Shown here piece after piece: positions 21,570 through 30,966 of a stretch of DNA of 36,285 nucleotides. Under the pieces are notes generated by a model. The model did no database searches, was not told where the DNA came from, and saw only the letters and a program-made list of their open reading frames with translations. Location of the stretch: contig WELA01003775.1 of NCBI GenBank assembly GCA_009602735.1, positions 65,237 through 101,521 on the forward strand, written 5' to 3'. How positions within the stretch are numbered: position 1 is the stretch's first letter; every line of letters starts with the position of its first letter. A program made the position numbers and the translations under genes. This DNA comes from Mesotaenium endlicherianum. Lineage: Eukaryota > Streptophyta > Zygnematophyceae > Zygnematales > Mesotaeniaceae.

Positions 21570-22108
21570 ATTATTTCGTCGTTGACTGTAGTCCTAACTG
21601 TTCAGCTAACTAACGACAACTCTACCTATCCAGAAGTCAAGCACACTGGTAAGACATCAGTTCATCGAATCGCAGTCAACCTCCCGACTTTCAGTACAGT
21701 AAGGATCGGTCACATTTGCCAATCCACGATAATGGTCTACATGAATGTATACAACCTCCGCGTACTAAGTCTACTAATACTAGGTATACAACCTATTATC
21801 AAGCGAGCTTACTACGTCCGACATATTGATCCACTTATAATGTATTACAATCTATATGCTTGACGTCGTTTGACACAGTCAACAAACTACACTAAGACCA
21901 TAAGTCATCCTGTTGACCTTTTCGACAAAGCCAACAGACTATATATTAAGATGCATAAGTCTTCCTGCTGACATTTAAGTAAATTTGCATGATATCGATA
22001 TACATTCATTTAGATGAACTCGCACATGTGTGTATTATTATCATTAATATAATATTCATTTAGTGATATATATAACTTATCGAATAAATAATGAAGTGGT
22101 TCATTACA
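21570..22108 (-). repeat. E-type LTR, 5' half, minus orientation
   Basis: Read on the minus strand it starts TGTAATGAACCACTTCATT and follows the E LTR through the duplicated GGTCAGCA...GATGAC unit (about 21890-21990). It continues to the segment matching GTCAACTGAACAATTAGGACT of E and then stops. It is strongly diverged. The 93-codon open frame at 21582-21863 is a by-product of this repeat. Confidence 0.7.
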
Positions 22109-23890
22109 AGAATGAAGTTGGTCATCCAACTTACATTTTCTTCTGTTAATTAGCCACTGCTACCTGGTTAGTAATTTCAACCGTAGCACTTCTACCAGCA
22201 GTGGTTCCTGCAAGCTTTCTCTGCGCCACATTGCTGTAATCCGGTACATAACTTTGCGCAGAGACTATACAACTTTGCGCTAGATTCTGCAGCAATATCT
22301 TCAAAATCAACCCGTCTCTGACCAAGTTCTAGTTGCCTTAGTGCATCATTCAAACCATTGGGCAATGCAATCGTGTCTACTTTTGCGACAAGTGCAGCTT
22401 GAACAACGCGTGCTGCTCAAATCTGGGGCAAGGAATCGCTCGCTATACAGATTCTCACCGTCTGTGGCGTGATGCAATTGGTCGTCTTCCAACTTCTGCT
22501 TGTCCCACGGGTTGTTAGGAAGCTCTAGTGCCTCACAACCTTGTGGACAATTTTGCTTGAATTAGAAACTTTCACAGGCTCCACAAGGTGGTACCCGCGA
22601 TCACTCCTCCACTACATAAATTGTCTAATTTCGCCTGCTTCCTTTCCAGGTCGAACTTGCACGAACTTTCCATGTCTCAATCTCCCACTAATTGGAGATT
22701 TCTTGATCACTTGAGAAACAATTTGACAAAGTCCATAGATGTAAGACAAAAGTATCTACTTTTTTGCAAGCCCTTTGTGTGAGTTGATAGGTTCATATAT
22801 AATGGTAGTCGTAGTATGCAAAAATAATGTCAAAATAATTGATAAAGAAAGAACTTGAATTTAGAGAAAATCGCCCACAAAGATTTTTGTTTTACTTTCA
22901 AAAGTACAAGTTTAGAAAATTTCGAAGTCTACAGCAAACCTACGCTCGTCTGGTCGAGCTCTTGCTCTTAGTCGCGCCTGCCACTTCTTCACTGTACGCT
23001 AGACTTCTAAATTATTCACGGAGGATCTGTTTTACTGAGTTTGTTTTCACACGATAGCAATTAGGTATTTGCAACTTTTGAGAACCAAGAGACTAACAGC
23101 GGACTCACCATTTTATGTGCCCTTTGCACACTCGTGGTGTTCGTCCTAAGTTTGCACTAGAATCTCCTAGCAGATCTAATCTACATATTCTTTACGTTTC
23201 AGATTGGATTTCCTTTTTGAAAGTTTCTTAGTTCTAACTTCGTATGATACAAAGCGCGAGAACAAAGAGTAATATCTTCAGACATCGAGAGAAGCGTGTC
23301 GTTTCGGGCATCTTGTGCATTGAAAACTTCTACACCTTCGCGCACTTCTCCTTCTTCTTCCTTCTTTTCTCTCCTTCCTTCTGCTTTCATGGCAAAATAT
23401 GAAAGAGAAATGAGGGCAATGCGTGCTTTGCTCATGCTTTACCTAAGCACCTGCATGCATGCATTCTCAAAGTTGGCATTTAGCTTAACTTCTGTTGAGT
23501 CGGTTAGTCATGTGTGCTTGCCTCCTAGGCATCGTTTGTGACACCTTAACTTTTCAGCCAGTACATACGAAGACATGGGTTTCAAGGCCACCACCAATGT
23601 CGCGGCAGCGCCATCGTAGCAGCGATGCCAATGGGCCATGGGCGGAGGTATTTACCTCACTTGGCAGCCGCTAGCGTGGCCATTGCTTGCCTTTGAGCGG
23701 ACAGCATTTTAGCTGACCTGGCAGCAAATCCCCACCCATTGCTGAGTGTTGGGGGTGATCAGGTTTGTGTACGTAGTCTCCGTGCACGTGTGACTTACCG
23801 GACTTGCGTCCAATAATTTTTTTCGAGCAAATTACAAAACTACCCCTCCCAATTTTCATAATTACAAAATCTACCTCTATTTTCAAACTG
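22109..23890. other. No recognised gene
   Basis: About 1.8 kb without a defensible gene. Short open frames (at most 81 codons in this stretch) occur on both strands. A pyrimidine-rich CTTCTTCCTT tract lies at about 23340-23390. Near 23828-23910 the motif ATTACAAAACTACCCCT occurs about three times, leading into the inverted-repeat element. Confidence 0.4.
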
Positions 23891-24792
23891 ATTACAAAAC
23901 TACCCCTCGCGCATGTAAATGGCGTCCACGTAGGCCTTACACGAACAAATGACGTGCCACACGAATTTGCACGAGACCCCACCTGACACTCCCTTTCTCC
24001 CTTGTTTCTAAAATCTTCAACTACCACTTTTCTAACTGACCCACCTTCACGTCCACACTGCCCAAGGACGCCAAATTTTGAGCGCACTCTCTTCTCGCTA
24101 CGTACCTCGCTCTCTGCCTTTGTGAAACTCTTTTAAGTGCGCAAAATTTCTTCGCCGCCCCTCCAATTTCAACACGATTTGTCATATCCATAGCTGAGTC
24201 CCAACGGCGGCGGATTAAGCAAGCCTCCAGTAGTGCTCGAGGTAAGAGTTTAGGTACTAGAATAATCCCCGTCAATGTCGAAATTGTTTCTGAATTATTC
24301 TTCAAGTCGGGTAAACCTCCATCAAACCACAAAGTCTTATGATCCAATGAAGTGCGTTGCAAGGTAGACCACAAGAAGCAAACGAAGGTCTCGGAGGCAA
24401 CTTCGTAAGAGTAAGCGTCAATGTATGATATTTGTATCTTGCTCAGTGAGGTTGCAGAGACTATCTTTCCGTTATTGCATAATGTGTTGTCTTAATGATA
24501 TGTTTGGCATGCTCAACGTATGCGTCGGCTCTTGCTAGGAAGTATTTTAAGCTGAAAGTCGCAGGCAGGAGGCAAAAATAAGAGGGACCAATTTTTTAGC
24601 GTTGTTGGGCACTTTGTTTCGTGATGGTGGGTCGCTTTTAAGTGTGGTTATGGCAGATTTTGGAAGCCGGTTGCAAACAAAAGAGAGAATGGAGTGTCAG
24701 GTGGGGTCTCGTACGAATTTGTGTGGCACGTCATTTGTACGTGAAAGGCCTATGTGGACGCCATTTACATGCGCAAGGGGTATTTTTGTAAT
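23891..24792. mobile_element. Long-inverted-repeat element (MULE/MITE-like)
   Basis: The left arm (23891-24065) begins ATTACAAAACTACCCCTCGC. The right arm (24604-24792), ending GGGGTATTTTTGTAAT, is its inverted copy. The match is about 90% over the outer 110 bases (around GGCGTCCACGTAGGCC and GACGTGCCACACGAATTTG) and weaker inside. About 540 bp lie between, without a transposase. The layout fits a non-autonomous Mutator-like element. No 8-10 bp target duplication was found, so the outer limits are uncertain. A transcript would fold into a long hairpin. Confidence 0.6.
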
Positions 24793-25100
24793 TAATGTCG
24801 TGCCTAACAGTGTCGGTCCCTCGGCACGTGCGAAGCCTTCCAGCACGTGTGCCTTTGACCTGGTCGATGTGTCGGTGGCCCTCCTCACGTGTGGGCAAAC
24901 ATGGTCGATCGACCTTCGCACGTGTGTCGGTGACAAGCCTTACCAGGGTTCACCCATCCCTGGGCTCCTGAAGTTGCACCATGCAATCATGACCAACACT
25001 CAGGGCATCCTTCTCCTTCACCCAGCTCTCACCATCTGCTTATCCTAAGACTTAGCAGAAAATTTTAAAAAATACTTGCCTTGCCTTAATTCCTCTTACA
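24793..25100 (-). repeat. Putative 3' LTR portion of element G
   Basis: Read on the minus strand, a polypurine tract (AAAGGGAGGGG) is followed by TGTAAGAGGAATTAAGG, a plausible LTR start. The sequence runs to 24793, where the inverted-repeat element seems to begin. No second copy of this LTR is in the window, so its identity and left limit are not confirmed. Confidence 0.45.
24825..24924. promoter_or_regulatory. Cluster of four CACGTG (G-box) motifs
   Basis: CACGTG occurs at 24825, 24844, 24886 and 24919, with a fifth at 23785 on the other side of the inverted-repeat element. On the minus strand several are followed by GAGG/GAAGG and CCGACAC, so they lie in degenerate repeats of about 20-40 bp. 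CACGTG is the core bound by plant bHLH and bZIP factors. If 24793-25100 is an LTR, these may be its enhancer. Confidence 0.5.
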
Positions 25101-25112
25101 CCCCTCCCTTTC
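25101..25112 (-). other. Polypurine tract of element G
   Basis: GAAAGGGAGGGG on the minus strand, about 36 bp after the stop of the PHD-encoding frame and directly before a TG-starting sequence. It is the expected plus-strand primer. Confidence 0.5.
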
Positions 25113-25147
25113 AGCTGAGGCGTCCCTGCCTTTTCTGCTGAAAGCTA

Positions 25148-28120
25148 TTATTTTCCAGCCCTGTGGCTAGGAGGTTTAGGAAGGCAGTCGGGACATTCCC
25201 ATCGTCCTGCCATAATCTCTTCCTCGCCAATGCAGAAAGTGTGCCAACGGGCACCACACTTATCGCAAGTTACCATTGCTTCCTGATCATCCAGCACTTT
25301 GCAGCTGGCACAAGGCGTGGCTAGCACCAATTCCTCGGGCACAACCCTAACCGTAGGATCAATATTCGGCAAATGGCATAGCGAGCAATTCTGCACGTGG
25401 TCTCTCATGGTTTTACCATCAGAACCTTCCAGTTCTAACACACCATTGTGAAACGCATGTTTCACGCGCAAGATCACTGCACCTGAACTGGTGTCGATGG
25501 TTTTTGGTCTGGTGCTTGCAGTAGACAAAGTCTCCTTCTTGAATCTGCGTCATCTGCAGGCGGTAGCTCCCGTCTCGCGTCCTGGCGTAATGCTGCGTAT
25601 CCCTTTTCTGTGCAATTTTTAGATTGTCCAGCGCAGCTGGCATCATACGCTCAAATAACGCCTTACGGCGTACCATCACCTTTAGCAGTTCATTAGGACT
25701 GTCCAGGTCTTTGACCTGTTCAATTTCCTGTTTGATGCTGCTGGGCACTACTGGACTTCTGCCAAACAATATCTAATATGGCGAATAATTCGCCAAGGCA
25801 ACCTGCTTGCTAAATCTGTAATCCATAACCAGCCATGGCAGGGCCAAATCCCAATCACGCTTATCATGCTCAAGGCAAAATTTGCGTAAAGCAGACTTAA
25901 TGGTTTGCACCATCCGTTCTGCCAGACCATCTGCTTGTGGGTGGTCTCTAGACGTAGTGCGATGGTCAATGAAGCATTTTTCCAGGAGTTTCTGAAAAGA
26001 TCCTTGGAACTCAGATCCTTGGTCTGTCAGCACTCCTGCTGGGGCTCCATGACGTACAATCACACTATTGAGGAGCGCTTTCGCGGTCCCCAAGCTTTCT
26101 CTAGCGGTTAGAGGTACCACCTATATCAACTTAGAAAAATGCTCAATCATGACCATGATGTACTTGTTTCCTCGCTTGGACAGCGGTAGCTCACCTGCGA
26201 GATCGCAGCTCCACCGGTAGCCTAGGCCCATGATTGGCAGAGGTTGCAGGTGTGGGTGTTGCTGCGTAAAACCAGCCTTGACGCGGTCGCAGCTTGTACA
26301 GGCCTTGATCACATCCTCACACAACTGCTTCATGCCCCTCCACCAGTAAGACAGCTCTAGAAGACTGTATGTCTTCTTGACACCGTAGTGTCCAGTATTC
26401 TTGTGCATTTCCTGCACCAGAGCTCGTCTTTTGATGGGTTCTGGCACTAATTTTTCTTGACCAGTTTCTTCAATCTTGAAGAGGTTATTGCGTTTCCAGC
26501 AAAACCTTTTAGCTCAATGGCCTACCTGGTCCTTTTCTTTTGTCGATAATCCTTCTATATGAGCCCTCGTCTTCAACCAATGCATAGTGGCTTGATCTTT
26601 CCATATCTCTGGCCCGAACAAAGGTAGGGGCTCAGCTTCTCCTGATGCTACCATTCTAGCCATTTCGACCAGGCAGGCGGCCAATTCTGTGGGGCTGCTC
26701 GGGTCTTCGTCTTCTCGAGCCCCTGTTCTGTAGTCTGCGTATGGGTCCGGGTTCCTCCTAAGTCCACCAGCGTCGTTGTTGAGTATACTTGCTCGGTGTA
26801 TCACCGTCATCACGTACTCCTGGAGCTTGAGAGCCCAACGAGCGAGTTTACCAGTGAGGTCTCCATTCTTCATCAGCCAGAGTAATGGCGATTGATCTGT
26901 GATCAGCGTGAAGGACCTCCCCCATAGATACTCTCTGAAATGTGCAACAGCCCAAACCACTGCCAGTAGCTCTCCTTCGTAGGACGAGTAGTTGCTCTCT
27001 GCTCGGTTGTTAGAGCCCAAGGCATAGGCAATGACGTACTCCTCTCTAGGACTTTCGGCCTGAGTGAGTACTGCGCCAATTCCCACACGACTCCAGTCAG
27101 TGTGTAGATTGAACGGCTTGGAGTAGTCAGGTCTTCGCAAGGCTAGGGCTGTTACCAGCCGCTCCTTGAGCTCGTTGATGGCCTTCTCCTGGGCTTCCGT
27201 CCACACAAAAGGTACGTCCTTTTTCAGGAGTTCTGTCAAGGGTTTAGCAATTTTGCTATAGTTCTTCACAAATTTACAACAGTATCCGCTTAGCCCTAAC
27301 AGAGCTTTCAGCTTAGACACATTCGCTGGTGCAGGTATCTTGTAAATGGCTTCAATCTTTACAGCCTGAGGGGACAGAGCATTGTTCCCAATCTCATGTC
27401 CTAAGTAAGGCACATGTGCCTCAAAGAATCTGCACTTTCCAGGATGCAATGTCATCTGAGATTTCTCTAGGCGCTGGAAGACTTGTTCCAAGTGCTCAAG
27501 GTGCTCCTCTATGGATTTGTTGAATAACACTACGTCATCAATGTATGGTTTTGCAAAATCCAGCCCCTCCAGCACTTTATCCATAGTCCTCTGAAAGATG
27601 GCTGGGGCATTTTTCAGCCCAAACGGCATAACCGTCCATTGCGAAAGTTCCCTTTGAGCCCAGAAAGCGGTCTTACCTCGATCCTCTGTTTTCACAGGGA
27701 TCTGGTTGAAGCCTTGGCGTAGATCAATGATGCTGAAGACCTTCCCGGTGGTAGCAATTGCAAAAATCCGCTCTTGTGTAGGCATCACATAGCTGTCTGG
27801 CTCCGTGTGAAGGTTCAGTCGTCTGTAGTCCTTACACATTCGAGTGGCTGTATAATTGCCATCCTCGTCCTTCTTGGCAACTACTACCGTCGGACTTCCA
27901 TGTATTGAGATTGATTTCTCAATCATGCCGAGCTTGTGCAGCCCCTGGCAAGTTTTCTCCACACAGTCCCATTCGGGCTGACTTAGCTTATGCGGCCCAA
28001 GTCTGACTGGGTTATTAGTAGTTAGTGTGATCTCACACACACTGGCAGTGGTTCTACCAATCTCCTCTTTGGTAAACGCAAACACCTTGCGGTGCTTCTT
28101 CAGCAGCCTTACTACTTGTT
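25148..28120 (-). pseudogene. pol: pol of element G: RT, RNase H, integrase, PHD finger
   Basis: The frame is open from 28120. RT (28120 to about 27350) has VFSIIDLRQGFNQIPV, MPFGLKNAPAIFQRTMDKV and YIDDVVLF (YxDD). RNase H has LHTDWSRVGIGAVLTQ, EGELLAVVWAV and LITDQSPLLWL. One TGA (26514) interrupts the linker to integrase. The zinc domain is HKNTGHYGVKKTY...CTSCDRVK. The core has WSCDLAG, LTDQGSEFQG and DHPQADGLAERMVQ, so D, D and E are all present. TAG codons at 26121 and about 25770 interrupt it. One extra A near 25500 shifts the frame, after which GVLELEGSDGKTMRDHV continues the C-terminal module and leads into a PHD finger. Apart from three stops and one shift it is well kept, so the copy is fairly recent. 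Confidence 0.88.
25184..25312 (-). CDS. PHD finger at the C-terminus of the G integrase
   Basis: This is a domain within the pol frame, listed apart because it is unusual. The spacing is CASC, 11 residues, CDKC, 4 residues, H, 2 residues, C, 13 residues, CPDC: the Cys4-His-Cys3 pattern of PHD fingers. It has the typical Trp before the His (ARWHTFC) and a Trp two residues before the seventh Cys (RWECPDC). PHD fingers bind histone H3 tails, methylated or not at K4. Placed after the integrase it probably plays the part that the chromodomain plays in family A, tethering the integration complex to chromatin. The frame ends at 25148 with a short basic tail. Confidence 0.85.
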
Positions 28121-28839
28121 TGAATGAATCGACTTGCCAAATAGGCGATTAACAATTAATAAAGATCTTTATATCAGCGAGTAATTTTCATGGATTTTCC
28201 GTTAATTGATTAAACGCCAAAAGGACAACACACTAGCAGTGAACAACACTCGTAAATCAAATGCGAGTAAACTAGCAAGTACAATGCACTCAGTAAACTC
28301 ATACATAAGCAAGGTGGGAAGACAACGCGTATCAATGGCTTCTCGCCTTGGATTCAGATCTCTCTCAGTAAGCTGTACAAGAGAGTTGGCCTCGTTTCCG
28401 AATGCCGAACTCGAGAGCAATGCCTAGCATATGTACATGGAATGAGTTTACTGTTCAACGGCGAGTGCGATGGCACCGCCTACCCGGGAGTTAACCACGT
28501 TGGTAGGACCTCGGTTAACCAAATCCACCGCCATCTCCCATCATCCCGAATCGCCATCTATCATAGGGATGTCATCTGGCCATTCATCTAGCATACCACC
28601 CTTGGATGCATATCGAAGCAGTTCGCTGCTATCGAGTACGGAAGTTTGCTGGCTGTCAAAGAATGTGTCAGCAAGCTGACTTAAGCTGACTTCAGCCTGC
28701 TGCTTTCGGCTGAGTCATTAAACTGATATTAAATATGAAGTCCAGCAGATTGATTATTAACTAGAGTTCAGCAGGCTGAACTTATTTAACTGTTATATTT
28801 AAATGATTATTATATCAACCAATATACTGATTCATTACA
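28121..28839 (-). repeat. 3' LTR of element B
   Basis: 719 bp. In plus-strand view it starts TGAATGAATCGACTTGCC and ends GATTCATTACA, mirror images of the ends of the A and C LTRs. GTCAGCAAGCTGAC, an inverted repeat, is at about 28667-28680. Confidence 0.88.
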
Positions 28840-28856
28840 ATCCCTCCAACTTAACA
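28840..28856 (-). other. Polypurine tract of element B
   Basis: GTTAAGTTGGAGGGAT on the minus strand directly precedes the LTR. Its 14-base core recurs inside the element at about 30848-30861. Confidence 0.8.
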
Positions 28857-28958
28857 TGTTGTCGCCTGGACAACACTGACACAGGATACATAGGTTTTCC
28901 CAACTGAAATTACTGATCCCTCTCCCATCCAGCATGCTGCGCCCTTGGCCCTCCGCCC

Positions 28959-30618
28959 TTAGGAGGAAGATGCCCCCGGGGCCCTGTGGTCAGGGGAGTC
29001 AGTCCTCCTCCTGTCTTGGGGTCTTCTGAAGCCTGTCAAAGATGGAGGTTCCGTGTAGTGACCCGGCGGAGAACGCAGTAACTGTGCTGTTTCCTCCTGC
29101 ACGGTCTGAAACTGAATGGAGGCAGCCTTCTCCTGGGCATCCCTCAAACTGACTGGTACATATACCGGCATCCCAGAAAGATGTTGCTTGACATGAGCTA
29201 AGGGTACATGCCCTCTCTGCGAGGGAGATGCTGGCAGGCCTCTGGCTATTTCTCTAGCAGTCCTCCTGTCTGCCCTGTCTGACTGGGTCTCCGTGCCTGG
29301 AGATGGGGTCTGTCCTCTGGCAGTGCCCAGCCAAGTGATATCCTCCTCTTCAGCGAGTTGCTGCAGGGCCAACCCCGTCTTCTCCCTTACAGGGGATGTG
29401 GCAGGTGTCAGGATCACGGCGGGGCTAGTGTCCTCCTCCTCGCCTTCCTCCTTGTCTTCCTCTGACTCCTCCTCCACTTTGTCCCCGGGTTCCTCTGAGA
29501 CTTCTGGGATCTCTTCTGTCAGCTGCTCCAGTTCTTCTTGAGAAAAAGAATATCCCACTGACCTTCCCCTTTTGGGTGCTGGTGGGGGCTGCTGAGTCCG
29601 GACCGCATAGAGGTCCTTTTCCCCCTGCTTGCTTGCCCATTTGGCATAAGCGTGCTTCCCTTTTGAGAATGACTCTCGGGCCCTGCTTCTGTCCCCCTGC
29701 ATCTCTTGGCTCATGCAGTCTCTGACTCCATCCAATCTTGGGTCCCAAGCCGCAATGTGAGGGGGCAATACTATGTTCCCCTTTAGGTCTGTCAGGAAAT
29801 CCTCATCCGTCGCCCTGTCATTCTGCTGGTCCCTCATGTTGATAGTCATCCACCGCCGATCGGTGGGCTTTTGGAAGAAGGCAGGGTCTGTCCTTTTAAG
29901 AGTACAAGGGTACCAGTGCCCTGCAAAGTCTAGTTGACTGGTTTCCTTGGCCAAGAATTCCCAGCTCCTTCTCTCCACCTCATTATACATGGCCTTGAAC
30001 CTGTTATGGGATGAAGAGTCCTTAAAGCTGTCTGCGTCCATGGGGATCATCCTGATGACCCTATCTTCCCCCCAGATACCAAGAATCATACAGCCCCTGC
30101 TTCGTTCACCTGGGCCATTGCCTTGGCCTCCCTGACCGTATATCCCACCATCCTGGCGTAATTGTGGTAGAGGAGCCCCGTGCTGACCTCTATATACTTG
30201 TCAAAGTTTTCGGATGTCTCCCTTCCCTCTGGAGGATGTCCTTCTGTGACTCACTGCGACTTCTCTGAGCATACTTGAAGGCCTCCTCCAGTAGATCGAA
30301 GCCCTTGCCCAATACTGTGTAGCGGTAGCTGCTGATTCTCCTCTGCTCTTCTTCAGCATGCAGCCTTTGCTTCTCCTCAGCTTGCCTCTCCTCCTCTGCT
30401 TTCTTGGCCTCCTCTGCAGCTTTTCTGTCCAGTTCTTCCTGCCTCAGTCTAGCCTGTTCCTCCTCCTCCTTCTTCTTGTGTGCCTCCCGCTGTTGTTGGA
30501 GTCGTTGTGATTCCCGAGCGGAGATGGAGGATGATTCGATGTCTCCACGGAATTGCAAGTATTTTGCATGTGCCTCTTCCGCCCTTCTCTTCCTCTTGAG
30601 TTCCGACTTTTGAGTCAT
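28959..30618 (-). pseudogene. ORF3 of element B: additional gene, unknown function
   Basis: Homologue of ORF3 of element A. It starts MTQKSELKRKRRAEEAHAKY at 30618, right after CAG|G of a putative splice acceptor. A Glu/Lys/Gln/Arg coiled coil of about 100 residues follows, then SSYRYTVLGKGFDLLEEA. After a frameshift near 30220 comes KYIEVSTGLLYHNYARMVGYT. After another near 30095 the frame is open to 28959: RVIRMIPMDADSF, RSWEFLAKET, GHWYPCTLKR, LPPHIAAWDPRLDG and FSKGKHAYAKWA. A long acidic segment follows (EEESEEDKEEGEEEDT), then an Arg/Pro/Ser tail. By eye it is about 45% identical to A over its best-kept part, against about 85% in pol. It has no signal peptide or membrane segment and I know no family for it. 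A role in RNA or chromatin binding is a guess from composition only. Confidence 0.75.
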
Positions 30619-30966
30619 CCTGCTCAATCATAAATACAATGCAGTTAGTGAAGTCATGATAATTTGCCGCTACTGAGTGCCCTTGATGAAGAGGAACGCG
30701 ATCGGGAGAGTTCCTAGTGAGAAATACCTGGTGTGAGTGAATACAAGGGAAAATTGAATTACAGAGAAAGTGAGTGTGAGCGCAGGTTAAGTGTGTAATA
30801 TGTTTATCAGAGATTTTCCGTCTGATCCCGAAACAGAATACCACTCCCTCCAACTTAAATTTAAAGGTGGGCTGCCTGTCACAACTGTCACTAACTGTCA
30901 CATCCCCCACCAACTTATATGGAGACAGGACTTCCTGTCACCTTCCCATGTCTACTGAAGGGACAG
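30619..30966 (-). promoter_or_regulatory. pol-ORF3 spacer of element B
   Basis: Same parts as in A. On the minus strand it has four TGACAG sites (plus-strand CTGTCA at 30876, 30885, 30895, 30935). PPT-like tracts lie at 30904-30918 and 30843-30862. CACTAAC is followed 24 bases later by CAG|G and the ORF3 ATG. The spacing and order agree with A although the sequences between have diverged. Confidence 0.5.

Larger units (their letters stand above)
25101..28120 (-). mobile_element. Element G: gypsy element of a second family, 5' part missing
   Basis: A pol region unlike that of family A runs from inside the RT N-terminus (28120) to a polypurine tract at 25101. It is cut at 28120 by the LTR of element B. 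The gag, protease and 5' LTR of G should lie beyond the right edge, past B and C. The 5 bases at the junction (28116-28120, TTGTT) should reappear there as a target duplication. Confidence 0.8.

Noticed and set aside
22109..23890. Possible host gene in the A+T-rich region
   Set aside because: Frames are short and scattered on both strands, with no conserved motif or consistent splice pattern.
28206..28427. Recurring 70-80 codon open frame (ending SCTRELASF...AELESN) at 5308, 20273 (minus) and here
   Set aside because: It lies antisense inside family-A LTRs, and its recurrence is explained by LTR copies. It has no motif, and its start and length drift between copies.
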